From NCBI GenBank assembly GCA_034509925.1, contig CM067528.1, positions 5,810,001-5,874,000 of the forward strand: a stretch of DNA of 64,000 nt, in the 5' to 3' direction. Of the stretch, positions 23,339 through 35,500 are shown piece by piece. The stretch is from Hirudinaria manillensis (taxonomy: Eukaryota > Annelida > Clitellata > Hirudinida > Hirudinidae). The notes beneath the pieces are model-generated. The model saw only the letters and a program-made list of their open reading frames with translations, was not told where the DNA came from and made no database searches. The stretch's first letter is position 1; each line of letters starts with the position of its first letter. A program made the position numbers and the translations under genes.

Positions 23339-25292
23339 CTATGATGCAACTTCGTTGAAGGCATTCCCGTGACACATAGGACACTTGTTGCTCACGGATG
23401 CCCATTTGCAAAGGCACGATTCGTGGAATAGGTGTTTGCATCCTGTTTCTTTAACTGATCCTGTCTGAAGATCCTGGTAGCATATTGCACAGATATCAAC
23501 TACAGATTGCATATCGGTTTCTGTCTTTGATGTTAGATTGGAAACTTTAAGCAAGGCTTCTTTCCTCTTCATGCAAGCTATGTAGAGCTGCTTGGCTTTG
23601 CACCAGATGTTAAAGTACAGATGAGCACACATTACGATTGCTCTCAAAACTCCGGCAGATTCGAACAAAAGCATCCACGCTCCGTTACAAAAAAAGAAAA
23701 TCCCGAGCAAAAATTCGATGATCTCGCCAAAAAATCTTATGCGGTAGACATACTCGTCTGCATTTTCACCTGTAAACCTGGTTTGAGTATCGGCAAATGT
23801 GAAACAGTAAATCAGCAAAGAGATTATTATTTTAAATATAAGATCCATTCCAAAGACTGCGATTGAAAGAGACCATACGGAAAGGGTGTATTCGTGCCAT
23901 TGGTAGTTGATTAAAGATAGAGTCAAAGATATTAGTACGACATCCAAGAGGAGATGGCGAATATGAACAAGAGAAAAGGGGGTTAGGGCAGTGATTAGCA
24001 GTCTGTGGTGAAGCAGTGAATGTAAATGTCTCAAACAAGAGAGAAAAAGCAGGGAGAAAATATAGGAAAGTCTGGTCAAATGTTTGTTCTTTATGAGAAC
24101 TGGAAGTCCTGTCTGTAAGGCCAGTATAAAGAACAAGATTGGAACTGACTTGGAGAGCCAGCTCTCCTCCTCGGTTTCAACTCCTATCCATCTCCTGAAG
24201 AGGTTTTCAATGTGATGTGCCATTAAAGATAAAATGCTTGCTAGACAAATCAGTGACAAATAGGTTCTAGTGCTTCTCTCCAACATCTCCTGGACGAGTT
24301 CAACGAGCAGTTTTTCAGTGTTGTCAAACTTCTCATCTGATAGAGAGTTCACATAGAGGGCAGTAGTGGTAATGCTTTGGAGAATGCAAAATATCCTAAA
24401 AACCTTTGACAATCTTATGCTGATCCAGTGGTTGGCTGCCAGATCCATGAGCTGTTCATTTCTCAATATGATCATCAAATGCAATGGCAATGATATTTGA
24501 AATTCCACAAATTTAACTTTCAAGAGTTCAAATATAGGCTTCATATCAACCATTGCAAGAACCACTTCCACAATAGGAGCAAAATTTAATGCTGGGCCAT
24601 TAGCTGACAGTGAAACAAGAACCACAGGGAAAATGAAAAGAAAATATATTTTGTAGGAACCAGCATTCGATTTATGTTCACAGTATGTCCATTTATCAGC
24701 TCTGAGCAAATCATCTTTGAGATGCCAATAGAGTTTTGCAAGCAATATTTGGGAAAGTAAAAGGATGAGAATGCTTGATGAATGTCTTTCTAGTGATGTC
24801 CACTTATTTAGGAAGATCCAAAAGCTTAAGAAGAGAGGGGATAGGCAATTTGAAATTTCAGGATGCATGAAACTTTGCACCAATATGACATTACAGAAAT
24901 AGGATGCATACAAAGTTCCAAACAATGACATCAGGATATAAAAGCTGATGAGCTTTTTGGTTGGAAGCAGAATGATGACAGCACTTGACATTCCAACTGC
25001 AAAGTAATAGTCATTAAAAAATATAAAATAATTTGCATACACAATTTAGTTCTAATTTTGAAAAAGATTTAAAATTCTGCTAGCATGCAAAATTTACTGT
25101 GATTAAATGACACTAACCCAATATGAGTGCCACAACATAAAATGCTTCTGAGCTTTCTGTGTTACTTCTCAAACTTTGGTTTTCTAAGATTTGTTCTTTT
25201 AAAAATCCATCTGAAATACTATTAATAATAATGAGTGGGGGAACTCTCAGAGCGATGTTCATTATTGGCTCAAAGACTTTGTTCCTGTCCAT
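23339..25292 (-). CDS. RNF145: Multi-pass membrane RING E3 ligase, TRC8/RNF145 family
   Basis: Two exons (25292-25118 and 24996-23339) give 610 aa, against about 660 in vertebrate RNF139 and RNF145. The N-terminus DRNKVFEPIMNIALRVPPLI resembles the RNF145 start (...VLNVALRVPS...). It is followed by many hydrophobic spans typical of the TRC8 N-terminal domain, including ALQTGLPVLI and YFNIWCKAKQ. The C-terminal RING-H2 is complete: CAICYQDL, GCKHLFHESC, CPMC. Vertebrate relatives sit in the ER membrane and ubiquitinate sterol-regulated and misfolded proteins. RNF145 is the better match by eye, but RNF139 cannot be excluded. Almost the whole protein is one exon, unlike its neighbours. Confidence 0.88.
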
Positions 25293-28200
25293 TGCATCAG
25301 TTGACCTAGTGGATAAAATTCAAAGAAAGTGTTTAGCATTTAACACTAACACTCACTTCAATCCGACTGAATTGGGCAAATTAAATTTGATACTTTATTT
25401 TGTTTTAAGTTAAGCCGAGCGTCGCATACTTAGTTTTTTTTATCAAGTATTCTTATAAATCACGCCCTGATATCAGAATGTAACGTCCCATTAAAAGAAT
25501 TAAGTATTTTATGATTCCAACATCTGATCCAGAAACTTATACATGTACAAAAACGAAACGATAAAAGTATGATGTGTAAATGTAGTTCTCTGATAATTAC
25601 TTTCAGATTCCGTCAGTTTAATAAATTTAGAAGGTGCAAGCAACCGTATTCATTCTGATATTATACGAAATTGCGAAAACTAGTAGCCTACACAAGTTAT
25701 TTACAAACATGCTAAGCGATGAACTTTAAAATCTTTCGATATCGCAATTTTCACTAAAAATATTCACTGATCCATAAATAACTCTAACGTTTTATAATTA
25801 GAACATCGAACTACTAGTCATGTATTACGTTTGTCAGCTGTACGCAGGCAGTCACGAAGCGAATACTTCAGCTACTATATTGGAACCGATCCGCGCTTTG
25901 TGCCAGAACAAAGAAAATTTCTCCATAACGTATTTTCGTTGTGATTCTCCCACAAGTTGCCGTATAAATTGCCCGATTATATCATAAATCATCGACTCAT
26001 TGGACACGTATCAGAAAATATGTCAAAGAATGTTTAGCTACGAAATTCTGAGGTAATATTTCCTCCAGACACAGTGCCTTTTAGCTAAAACTTAAAATTT
26101 GGTGGGACCGTTGCCTCCCTTAAAGTTTGGTATGAAAATCAAAAAAGGTCATCATATAGATATATTTAAAGACAAATGAGGGGCTGTTATTGTGACTTGT
26201 CTTTATCTAATGTATATATCAGGAAAAAGGCGCTGGAGAAGTTCAGGGCACTATTTTCAAAATTTAATTTCTTCCTATTATTAATTTTATTATTATCCTA
26301 TTCACATATTTTATTAATGGTATTTTATTTATAATGAAAATAATGTTTTGCTTCGCCTACCATTTTTATCACTTTTACATTTTAAAATTTCTCTTCTTTA
26401 TTGGATGCATCATAGTTTTGTCATTGTCCAAGCACAAGAAAAGTGCTTAAAACATTCGGCGAGGCAACAGATTTTTTCTGAAAATAAAATAAAAATCTCG
26501 TGTCAATATTTTGCATCAAAAGTGATTCCCAACAAATTTAAACCGCGATGGCAAACGCTAAATATAAAATATAATCTTATAAAGTAAGAACAAAAACGTT
26601 AAAAAGATCACCGATATATTTGTAACAATTGAACAAATTATTAAAATTTAGCTTCCAATACGATATGCATGTCATAAACAACAAAATAGGCATTAAGAAT
26701 TTATTTAATTTAAATACCTAATCAAATAAAGGTCATACGCTTTGACCTTGAATTCCAACTATTCCCTGCATTTTAAGCTCTCGAATATCTTATTGATATT
26801 ATTGAATTTCAATTATTTGGAGTTAATGACCCCGCAAGACTAATCCGCAAGTCGGAGATATAATCTTAAACAATTGTTTATATTAATAAACTTATTTACT
26901 TAAATAGACGTATAATATATACTGACAAAACTCCAATTGACATCACTTCTGGACCCGAAGCATTAGGACCTAAACAACCTTACTGCCCATTTATGGACAA
27001 TAGACTTCAATCACTCCTAAGGAAATGACCGAAGAATTCCAGTGCTGGAAAAAAGATGTGAAAGAGGAACGAGGAAGGTTCTGCAAAGACGCGCACGATG
27101 AGTACAAGAATGGAAGTTTCCGAGGCTTTTTACATCCCTCTAGCTTCCTTTCCACTCCCTCTTAAATAACCTTGATCTCAAATATGCCCACATCTCGCAG
27201 CTTAAAGATGACCTAACTTCCCCAGCAATACATCAACAAGACAACCTACATTTCTCAGATCTAATCGACTTCTCCAAAGTAATGAAAGTAAAAAAATGTT
27301 CCTTTCTGTAACCCGACTGGCATCTCATATCTACAAGAAATAGTTTCAATAATCAGTCCATGGATTGAATTCAATTTTGCTTAAATTAGACTATCATTCC
27401 TGTTTCCGACAAAGGTTCCTAGATAGGTGTGGAATTACTTTCCTTGATGGGCCGCACTGTCAGAGTGGACAAGGCTACTGGGTGTTTATGAAGACGGTAT
27501 GTTGCCTTTTAAGAATGATATATTGTCAAGCTATTAAACTTGATAAAAAAATAAACTCATGGGGATTTGTCCGGGTCGGATTCAACATTGGAATTTGTCC
27601 ACCCCTGCTTTATAGGGATTACTTATCGCTCCACATCCATTATTTGTACATATTTGTTCATATAGAGTCGTAGAAAAAATTCCCTCCTCACGACTGAGAA
27701 TGTTTCAAAAAAGTTCAGGCTTACTGAACCGGTACCAACCTCAATATCTGGATGGCGGCTAGTGCCAAAACCAGGCATGTCAAACACGCTGCCCGCATAA
27801 ATATTTATAAAACGGAAAAATTTCTGTATCTCAATGCAAATATTTACGGAGATTGCAAATACGGTGTAGTAAGTGAAAATTTTGCTTATTTCCTTATGTG
27901 GAAAGAAATGAAATGCACTGAGCCTGAGTTTAGTTTTGCTAAGTCACTTTGAGTTTGGAATTTCAGGATAGATTTTTTTGATTTTACAACTTTTGAACAT
28001 CATTTTGCATTATTTTCTGGATCTTTCGCTCCTGATGTCACCAAAGCAGAAGAACGGTGGAACTACTGCAATTGCAAACAGATACAGTACTTCACTCAGC
28101 TATTACTAATCTTTTTGCAATTATGTTTTCAATGTTTTTCTTTTAAATAAATTTTCGAATAAGTCCTTCATAAACGAGAACATCCTTGATTAGCAAACAA

Positions 28201-29250
28201 CTCTTAAACGCACTAGAATTCCCTGTTCCGAAAGCTAAGAAAAAGACGTTATAATTCCAAATATTTTCCGCGGTGGGAATACCTCAGGCGGCAAAACCCC
28301 TTTTGAGAAAAGACAGCAACTGATTTATTTCAAAATTTAAGGAATGAATTTTTTTCTTAAAAAAAAGGTTTAAATCTAACTTCGATGCAAATAAAATCTC
28401 TTTAGACTCTGTGGGCAATTTATTTTGCACAAACTTAGATTGCAAGGCTGGAATGACGGAACATTCCAGTCTAAATCTTATCTAAGACAGTTCGAGTCGT
28501 ATTTCTCAGGTAATTTCGGTTTATTTCGATGCAGTTTTTATATGAATAATTTCCAGACAACTTATATTGTAGTTTTTGTTCAGTTGCGCTCCTGGAAATT
28601 AATCGAAATCTTGCGATTCCGAAAGCCACACAGAAGGCGAAGAATAAAAATATACAAATTACCGACACATCAATCGGAGAAATGACTTCAAACCTAGAAA
28701 TGCGCGTTTATCTTCAAACAAAAATATTTTCAAGAAACGCCTTACAGACAATTATCAAAACATTAACCGCTGTCTCGAGTATGAAAACTAAACGCCAGGA
28801 TCAAAGCTAGAAGAACTTTGATCTTGCCGCTTGATATTGTTTTAAACTAGACAAGAAAGGAGTGGGGAGGAGGACGGCACAATGAAAGGAGATCAAAGCG
28901 GCACGATGAACGTTAATCGCCGCATAGCTCGTTACATTTTCCGTTTCGAGAATGGTTGAGGTTGCCATGACGCCGAGCGGAAGGATCAATGGCTTCAAAC
29001 TTGTTAACTGAAACTCATGGAGAAATGAAGCCGCTCGAATGAGCACCAGTTGCCTGAGAAAAAGTTCAATTTCTTTCCTGATGGATCGGTTCAATGATGG
29101 TTAAAGGATACAAAGCACAAAACAGATTCCCGAATCATGTTTGGTGTCTGACACGTTGAGTCTTAAAATTAACCGAACAGTTTATTAAATTTCCAGTCGG
29201 TACGTATAAAAAATCTCTTAAATCTTATTTCACCTTCAACCTGAGAAGCC
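25293..29250. other. 4 kb intergenic region, no supported gene
   Basis: AT-rich spacer between two divergently transcribed genes. Weak coding-like pieces: a 46-codon ORF at 27,025-27,165 (starts MTEEFQCWKKDVKEERGRF); a possible exon at about 27,410-27,495 between an AG and GTATGT (CGITFLDGPHCQSGQGYW); an ORF from 27,752. None joins in phase with another or matches a family I know. Confidence 0.5.
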
Positions 29251-29382
29251 ATGTTTAATTTCTATCCTGAACGAAATAAACGGAAGAAAATCACGATTGA
29301 GGCCAAGTTCCCTTTTAAGTTTTTCACCGGAGGTTGGATGAACGAGGAGCGTGCAGGCTTTACTATAAAACACGTTGAGTTG
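29251..29382 (+). other. Candidate 5' exon or uORF upstream of NOTUM
   Basis: An ATG in good context (GAAGCCATG) opens 44 codons (MFNFYPERNKRKKITIEAKF...) ending at a strong donor TTG|GTGAGC. I found no acceptor that joins it in phase to the NOTUM frame. It may be a non-coding first exon with an upstream ORF, part of another gene, or chance. Confidence 0.3.
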
Positions 29383-29556
29383 GTGAGCATTTCACGAGAT
29401 TGTCAAATTTTGCTCTTATTTGTGCCGTTATTGTTCAAGTTAATTCATTTATCTGTTTATCTTAAAATAGTTATTTGAGCAAAAAAGAAGCTTTTGAAAT
29501 AAGTTAGGTTAACGTTAGACATGCATAGATTACATTTCACTGATCAAAGGGGAACA

Positions 29557-32500
29557 ATGCGTTCAATAGCGGTTGCAGTTTGTTGTCAAATGTTCTTATT
29601 GAGTTATGCGTCGAACGAAACTTCAAAGAGCCAGCTTGGATTAGCAGCTTCTCAGTACAACTTCGTAGATTTCACCCCAAATCTGAGGGACGAAACCGAA
29701 CAAGTCTCCTACTTTTCACATTCTTCAGAAGCCTACAGCAATTCCACCAACAATGCGACGAGCACCTATTCTGTAACAAGGACTGGTAAAATAAAAAACG
29801 ATGGAATCAAGTTTAACCAGGAAAATAAGCAGAAAATTGTTAAGAATAACTCGACCAGAAGAGGCATGAAACTTCGCACCTTAAAAGCAAAAATCGAACG
29901 CGACGAGATGACAAAACACTTCGTGCGGAATGCTTCGGTGGTCTGCAACGACGGATCCACACCAGGGTAATCAGGATCATTTGGATGTCAAAATACTGTC
30001 AGCATGAATATTCATCGTCATTTTTAATATTCAATTTTAAAATATATTCGACATTAGAATTTAGGACATCGCTCGAAAGTGGCGGAATACTTTTTAAATG
30101 CAGGTATTATCTGAAGAGATCTGTAGGAAGTAATAGATGGATCATATTTCTGGAAGGTATGCTTGGCCGTTGTCATTAACGGAGTTTTAAAGATCTTATT
30201 TCCCTTATTTTATAGGAGGCTGGTTGTGCTCTGATGGAATGAGTTGTCTCAAAAGATGGTTCCAATCTCCGCAGTTCATGACCTCACAAAACCTTCCTCA
30301 CGCTATGAAGGGTGTGTTGACCTCGTTTGAGAAACCATTTCAATCTTCATTGTACCGAGATCAATCTTTTTATCGCAGGAGTTGGAATATTGTCGTCCAA
30401 TCGTCAGGAGAATTCGTTTTTCTTCAATGGAAATCACGTGTAACTGAGTTTGTAACTAATTTTTGTGTGGCAACATTCCGCTCAGTGGTTTAACATTGTA
30501 GGTTTGTGCCGTATTGTTCAAGCGATTCTTGGAGTGGATCCTTCAAAGCAACCGATAGAGGTGAAAGCTTTCATTTGCATTTCTTCATTCATCATCAATT
30601 CGCCAATTATTCGTAGCGCTGTTTTGGATAAACAACGAGCAGTAATTTTCCTAAAATAAAATAATTTATCGGAAAAGTCGTTAAAAAGAAGCCAACTGTT
30701 GAATGATCCAGGTGTTTACTTTTAAGCGACTCTATTATAAACAATGATTTTATTTCTTCTTTCAGATGCTTTTTCCTTCATGGGTTCGAACATCGTGGAT
30801 GAGGTGGTGAAAGATTTGATGAAGATCCACAGGATGGGTGAGATGCAGAGCAATGATGCGTTGAACTCGGAAAGCACTCTCGTATACCTGGCTGGTTCGA
30901 GGCATGTTCGATGAACCGTCGTTTTAAAATATTTCTTTTAATTAAACTATTTTGTTATTTAATTATCCAAGGAATCCCACAATTATAGTCATGATTATCT
31001 AACCTTTTTTCTTATCAGAATATATTTATCAGAGTATTTTATAGAACGATAAAACTATTTTTTTTAAAGCGTTTAACCACGTTGTTCGAAGTCATTTTTT
31101 TAGCTATTTCAGAGATTGAGGAATTTAGAATTTAGTATTGTTTTCGTTTAATAGAAATTTAACTTTTAAATTTCAGCGCAGGCGGTACGGGGGTGCTGCT
31201 AAATATAGACAGGGTTGCTCTATTGATCAACAGACTTCACAATTCAAAATCGGAAACGAACGCCAAACATCCCGTCGTCGTCAGAGGAATTTCAGACTCG
31301 GGTTGGTTCATCGATAACACTCAGTTCAAGCAAACCATTTGCACCGGACTGCAGCAATGCTCGCCGTTGGAAACGATCAAGAAAGCAATGCCGTGAGTTC
31401 TACAGTCGAAAGCAGACCGTGAAGTATCCATTAATTATTCGTGCCTTTCCGATCAGTTTGTGGAATGCCATCGTTCCTTCAAAATGCCAAGACCGGTACA
31501 AGTCGGATCCGTGGAAGTGCTTCTTCGGTCAATACGTTTACCCAACTCTGTCAAGTAAAAATAAATTTGAAATCGACCTTTCTAAGACCACAACTAAACT
31601 GAACTAGAAGCCCAATTTGTCCCTAAGTTGTTGTTGTTGTTGTTGTTTATCAATGTCCACTACTCGGCCAGATGATTAGGAAAGTTCTCCTTTCGATTGA
31701 ACTTTGATCTCGCTCTGCTGCAGCGAGGGATCAAGTCTTAACCATCAAATATTGAGGGAGTGCAATACTATAAGCTCCCTAAACGTGAAGGAAAACATCT
31801 ACTTCCATTTTATTAATTTCAGCGGAGGTGTTCGTGGTTCAGAACTTGTACGACGGTGCCCAACTGGTCGCGAACAATGTCGGATCACCGGTGGATTCGG
31901 AACAGTGGAATTTCATCAAAGACGTTGGCATAGAAACGAGAGATACACTTTCGCACGTCAGGTTGGATTTATTCTCGGTTTCTCGGAAAACAAGTCGTCA
32001 GTAATTGTTCGGCGAGGTGTTGCCGCATATCGTTATCCTCCGATAAACTCAGATAAATCACCATGGCTACCGACCGATGTTTATTATGCTTTTAGACGTT
32101 TTCTCGTGTGGTTACCATTTGGAAGTTATGTTTTGCGATTATTATTTGATTAGTTTTTGATTTTTATTTGTAATTATGCGACAACTTACACATAATAAAC
32201 GTCTATATTTTTCCACGTCAATCGGTTTTGTTGTTCGTAATTGAACTTAGAGGCAAATATGATATTATTTTGTTCCTAACATTGTTTGCACGGATCTTAG
32301 TGCACTTCTATAACCTGGTGTTTACAAGTTCTAGTTGCCGCTGGGCAAAAAAAAATCAGAAAAAGGAATTCAGAACTAGATATTATAATTAGGCTACAAC
32401 ATAATTAAATTGTTCGAGACCGTACCGCTGCATTTCAAATTATCAAGTAATTGTTTCAACATTTGTTGCTATAATAACATTTATAGTTATTATTATCAAA

Positions 32501-35500
32501 AATATTTCAGGTCCTTGTTTGCTCCAGGATGCCTGTTACACGTCCTCTTAACCAGAAGGTTTTTACGCCATCGTCTTAATTCTTATTGAATTAAAAGTTG
32601 ATAATTTACTCGAAATTCCGATTTAATTATTATATCTATATTTAATTATTGAAGTGACTGGAGTTCCATAAAAATTCGAAACATCGATCTTCCAAGTCAA
32701 CTGCAATGTTGGGAGAAGCAAGAGTTGAACAAAGTGAGAAACAAGTTGGGCAGGTTGGTCCCTAATCCTTGAGGTCTCTAGAAGGCCATTTTTAAAAACG
32801 TATATGTTGTGACGATGTGCGAGGAGGCGGGGCGGGATGTTGTCGAACGATAGTTTGGAGCGTGTTGGTTCTTTCGAAGTTTGAAGTTCGTTTCGTTTCC
32901 AAAGACTTAACAACTGGCGCAGTCGACAAAAGAAAGTTCAAAATTTGTTTAGTTTCCAAAATGGCCGACGTTGCAAAGTTGTTGGAAGCATTTACACAGC
33001 AAATGGAATTGTTGGTCCGTTCAATAGCTACAAACGCTACACACCACACCGTTCCGAATTTTATTCCTTTCGAACCTAGCAAAGAATTGTGGAATGATTA
33101 TATGAACCGCTTCCAGTCATTCATTGAAGCGAATTCAATTCCAGCATCGAAAATTACGCAAGTGTTTCTGACAAACCAGTCCGCTTCTATTTACAAACTT
33201 TTGCAAACAACAGCTTCTCAAAAACCAACGCCGTGCGAAGTAAATAAATTGGACTTTGCTGAAATCCAAGCGGTGATGATGCATAACTTCAACCCCAAGA
33301 GATTTGTGATTCGAGAGAGATTCAAATTTTGGACTGAGCTAAAAAGACAACCAGGTGAAACAATTCAGGAACTCGCGGCGAAAATTCGAAATGCCGCCAC
33401 CACATGTGACTTCCCTAGTATAGAAGACACACTAGATGAAGCTTTAAGAACAAGATTCATGTGTTCAGTTGACAACGAGGCTGTGCTCAAAGCGTTGTTC
33501 AAAGTTCCAGAAGATGAACTAACATTCAATCGAGCAATTGAAATTGCTATGGAAGTTGAAGAGTCTGCCAAAGTTGCGAAAGCTACAGTACACGGCACAC
33601 CAGAGGACAATCGGGAACTGGTAAATAAAATTTCAAAAGAGACAGAAAGTAAACCGGACAAAGCAGATTCCAAGCCAATACGAAAACCTCAACAACAGAG
33701 ACAGCAATTTTCAAAATTCACATTCCCGAAAGGAACTTGTCCAAGATGTGGAAACAAAGGACACCACGCCAATGACTGCAGACATATTAAAGCTAAATGT
33801 CATTTCTGTGGAATCATTGGACACATTGAAAAGGCATGTTTTAAAAAGAAGTTCAAAAGAGACAGGCATGTAAATTCAATCCACACAATTCCGAGCCACA
33901 CACCTCTGACTCAGGTGCTACAAATTGCACATTCAGAATTTGTTTTTGAATTAGATAGTGGAGCCAGGGACAATTTTTGTGCAATCGAAACTTGGAAAAT
34001 GTGGGGAAAGCCCAGGCTAAACTTTTCCAGTACAAGATATGTTTCGGCAACAGGTGATCCCATTCCGAACATAGGAGTCTGCGAAGTCATAGTTTCGACA
34101 TCGGACGTCAAAAACGTAGCTCTAGAATTCAATGTCACCAAGTTACCAAAGCTCAACATCATTGGGAGGAAAGCCATAGTCGAATTAAAAATCGACGTTT
34201 CAAGCTTGCTACACAACCACGTTTTGAAAATTGATGAAGATCTTGATTCGAAAACCGTTGAAAAAGCGTGTTATAAAATTTGCCACGATTTCAAAGAATG
34301 CTTCGAGCCAGAACTTGGTTGTTTGAAAGATTTCGAGTTAGAGGTAAAATTCAAACCAGACTCATCGCCAATTTTTGTCAAGGCAAGAACAGTGCCATTT
34401 GCAATTCAGGAAGATCTAAACCAGGCTCTTGATGCAGGAATAAAGAAAGGGATTTGGACCCCAACTCATTTCAATGATTACGGAACTCCAATTGTACCGA
34501 TTCGAAAGAGTCTGAAACCTGGAGAGCAGAAAGCCAATTTTAGAATCTGTGGCGATTATTCTGTTACCGTAAATTCACAATTAGAACCACATAGGTATCC
34601 TATGCCCCTTCCAGAGGATCTGATGAGAAAACTGGGAGGAAGTCGATACTTCAGTAAAATCGATTTGGCAGACGCATTCAACCAAATTAAACTTGCACCT
34701 GCGAGCCAGAAGAAGCTCGCGCTGACAACAAATAGAGGAGTGCTTCTTCAAACGAGACTACCTTTTGGTATCATTTCAGCCCCGGGTTATTTCCAAGAGA
34801 TAATGGACAAACTAACTTGCGATCTGCAAGGAGTAGCAGTCTATTTGGACGATATTCTTATCGGAGGTTCGAATTCCAAAGAACATATTCAAAACCTGAA
34901 ACTATTACTTCAACGATTGAGAGACAAAGGTCTCAGATGTAACAAAAAGAAATGCATTTTTGCTAAAGATTCAATTGAATACCTTGGACTTGTTGTTTCA
35001 AAAAGCGGAATAGAAAAAGGGAAACGAGTTGACGCCTTGACTAGCATGCCAAGACCAACAAATGTCCCGACATTGCGATCGTTTTTGGGTTCAGTTCAGT
35101 TTTACCACAAGTTCATTCCAAACCTTTCAACGATTGCGGAACCGTTGACGAGCCTCACCAGAAAAGAATCACTCTGGAGATGGAGTTTGGAAGCAGAGAA
35201 GTCGTTTCAAAAGTTGAAGGAGATCTTAGCGAACGAGGTGCAGCTTGCACATTTTGACAAATCTCTTCCTTTGGGAATTGCATGTGATGCATCAGATGTT
35301 GGAATCGGTGCAGTTTTGTTTCACAGATATCCGGATGGAAGTGAACGACCAATATTGCACATTTCAAAGACACTGTCAACATCACAAAGAAATTATAGTC
35401 AGATACATAAGGAAGCACTTTCGATTATTTACGCGCTGCAGAAATTCCATCAATACCTTTACGGACGAAACTTTATCTTAGTGACGGATCACAAACCTTT

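Noticed and set aside
27025-27952. Possible multi-exon gene between RNF145-like and NOTUM
   Set aside because: The candidate pieces do not join in phase and match no family I know; reported only as weak ORFs in the intergenic entry.
33365-35418. Several minus-strand ORFs of 65-102 codons inside the retrotransposon
   Set aside because: They are antisense to an intact gag-pol frame and have no recognisable product.
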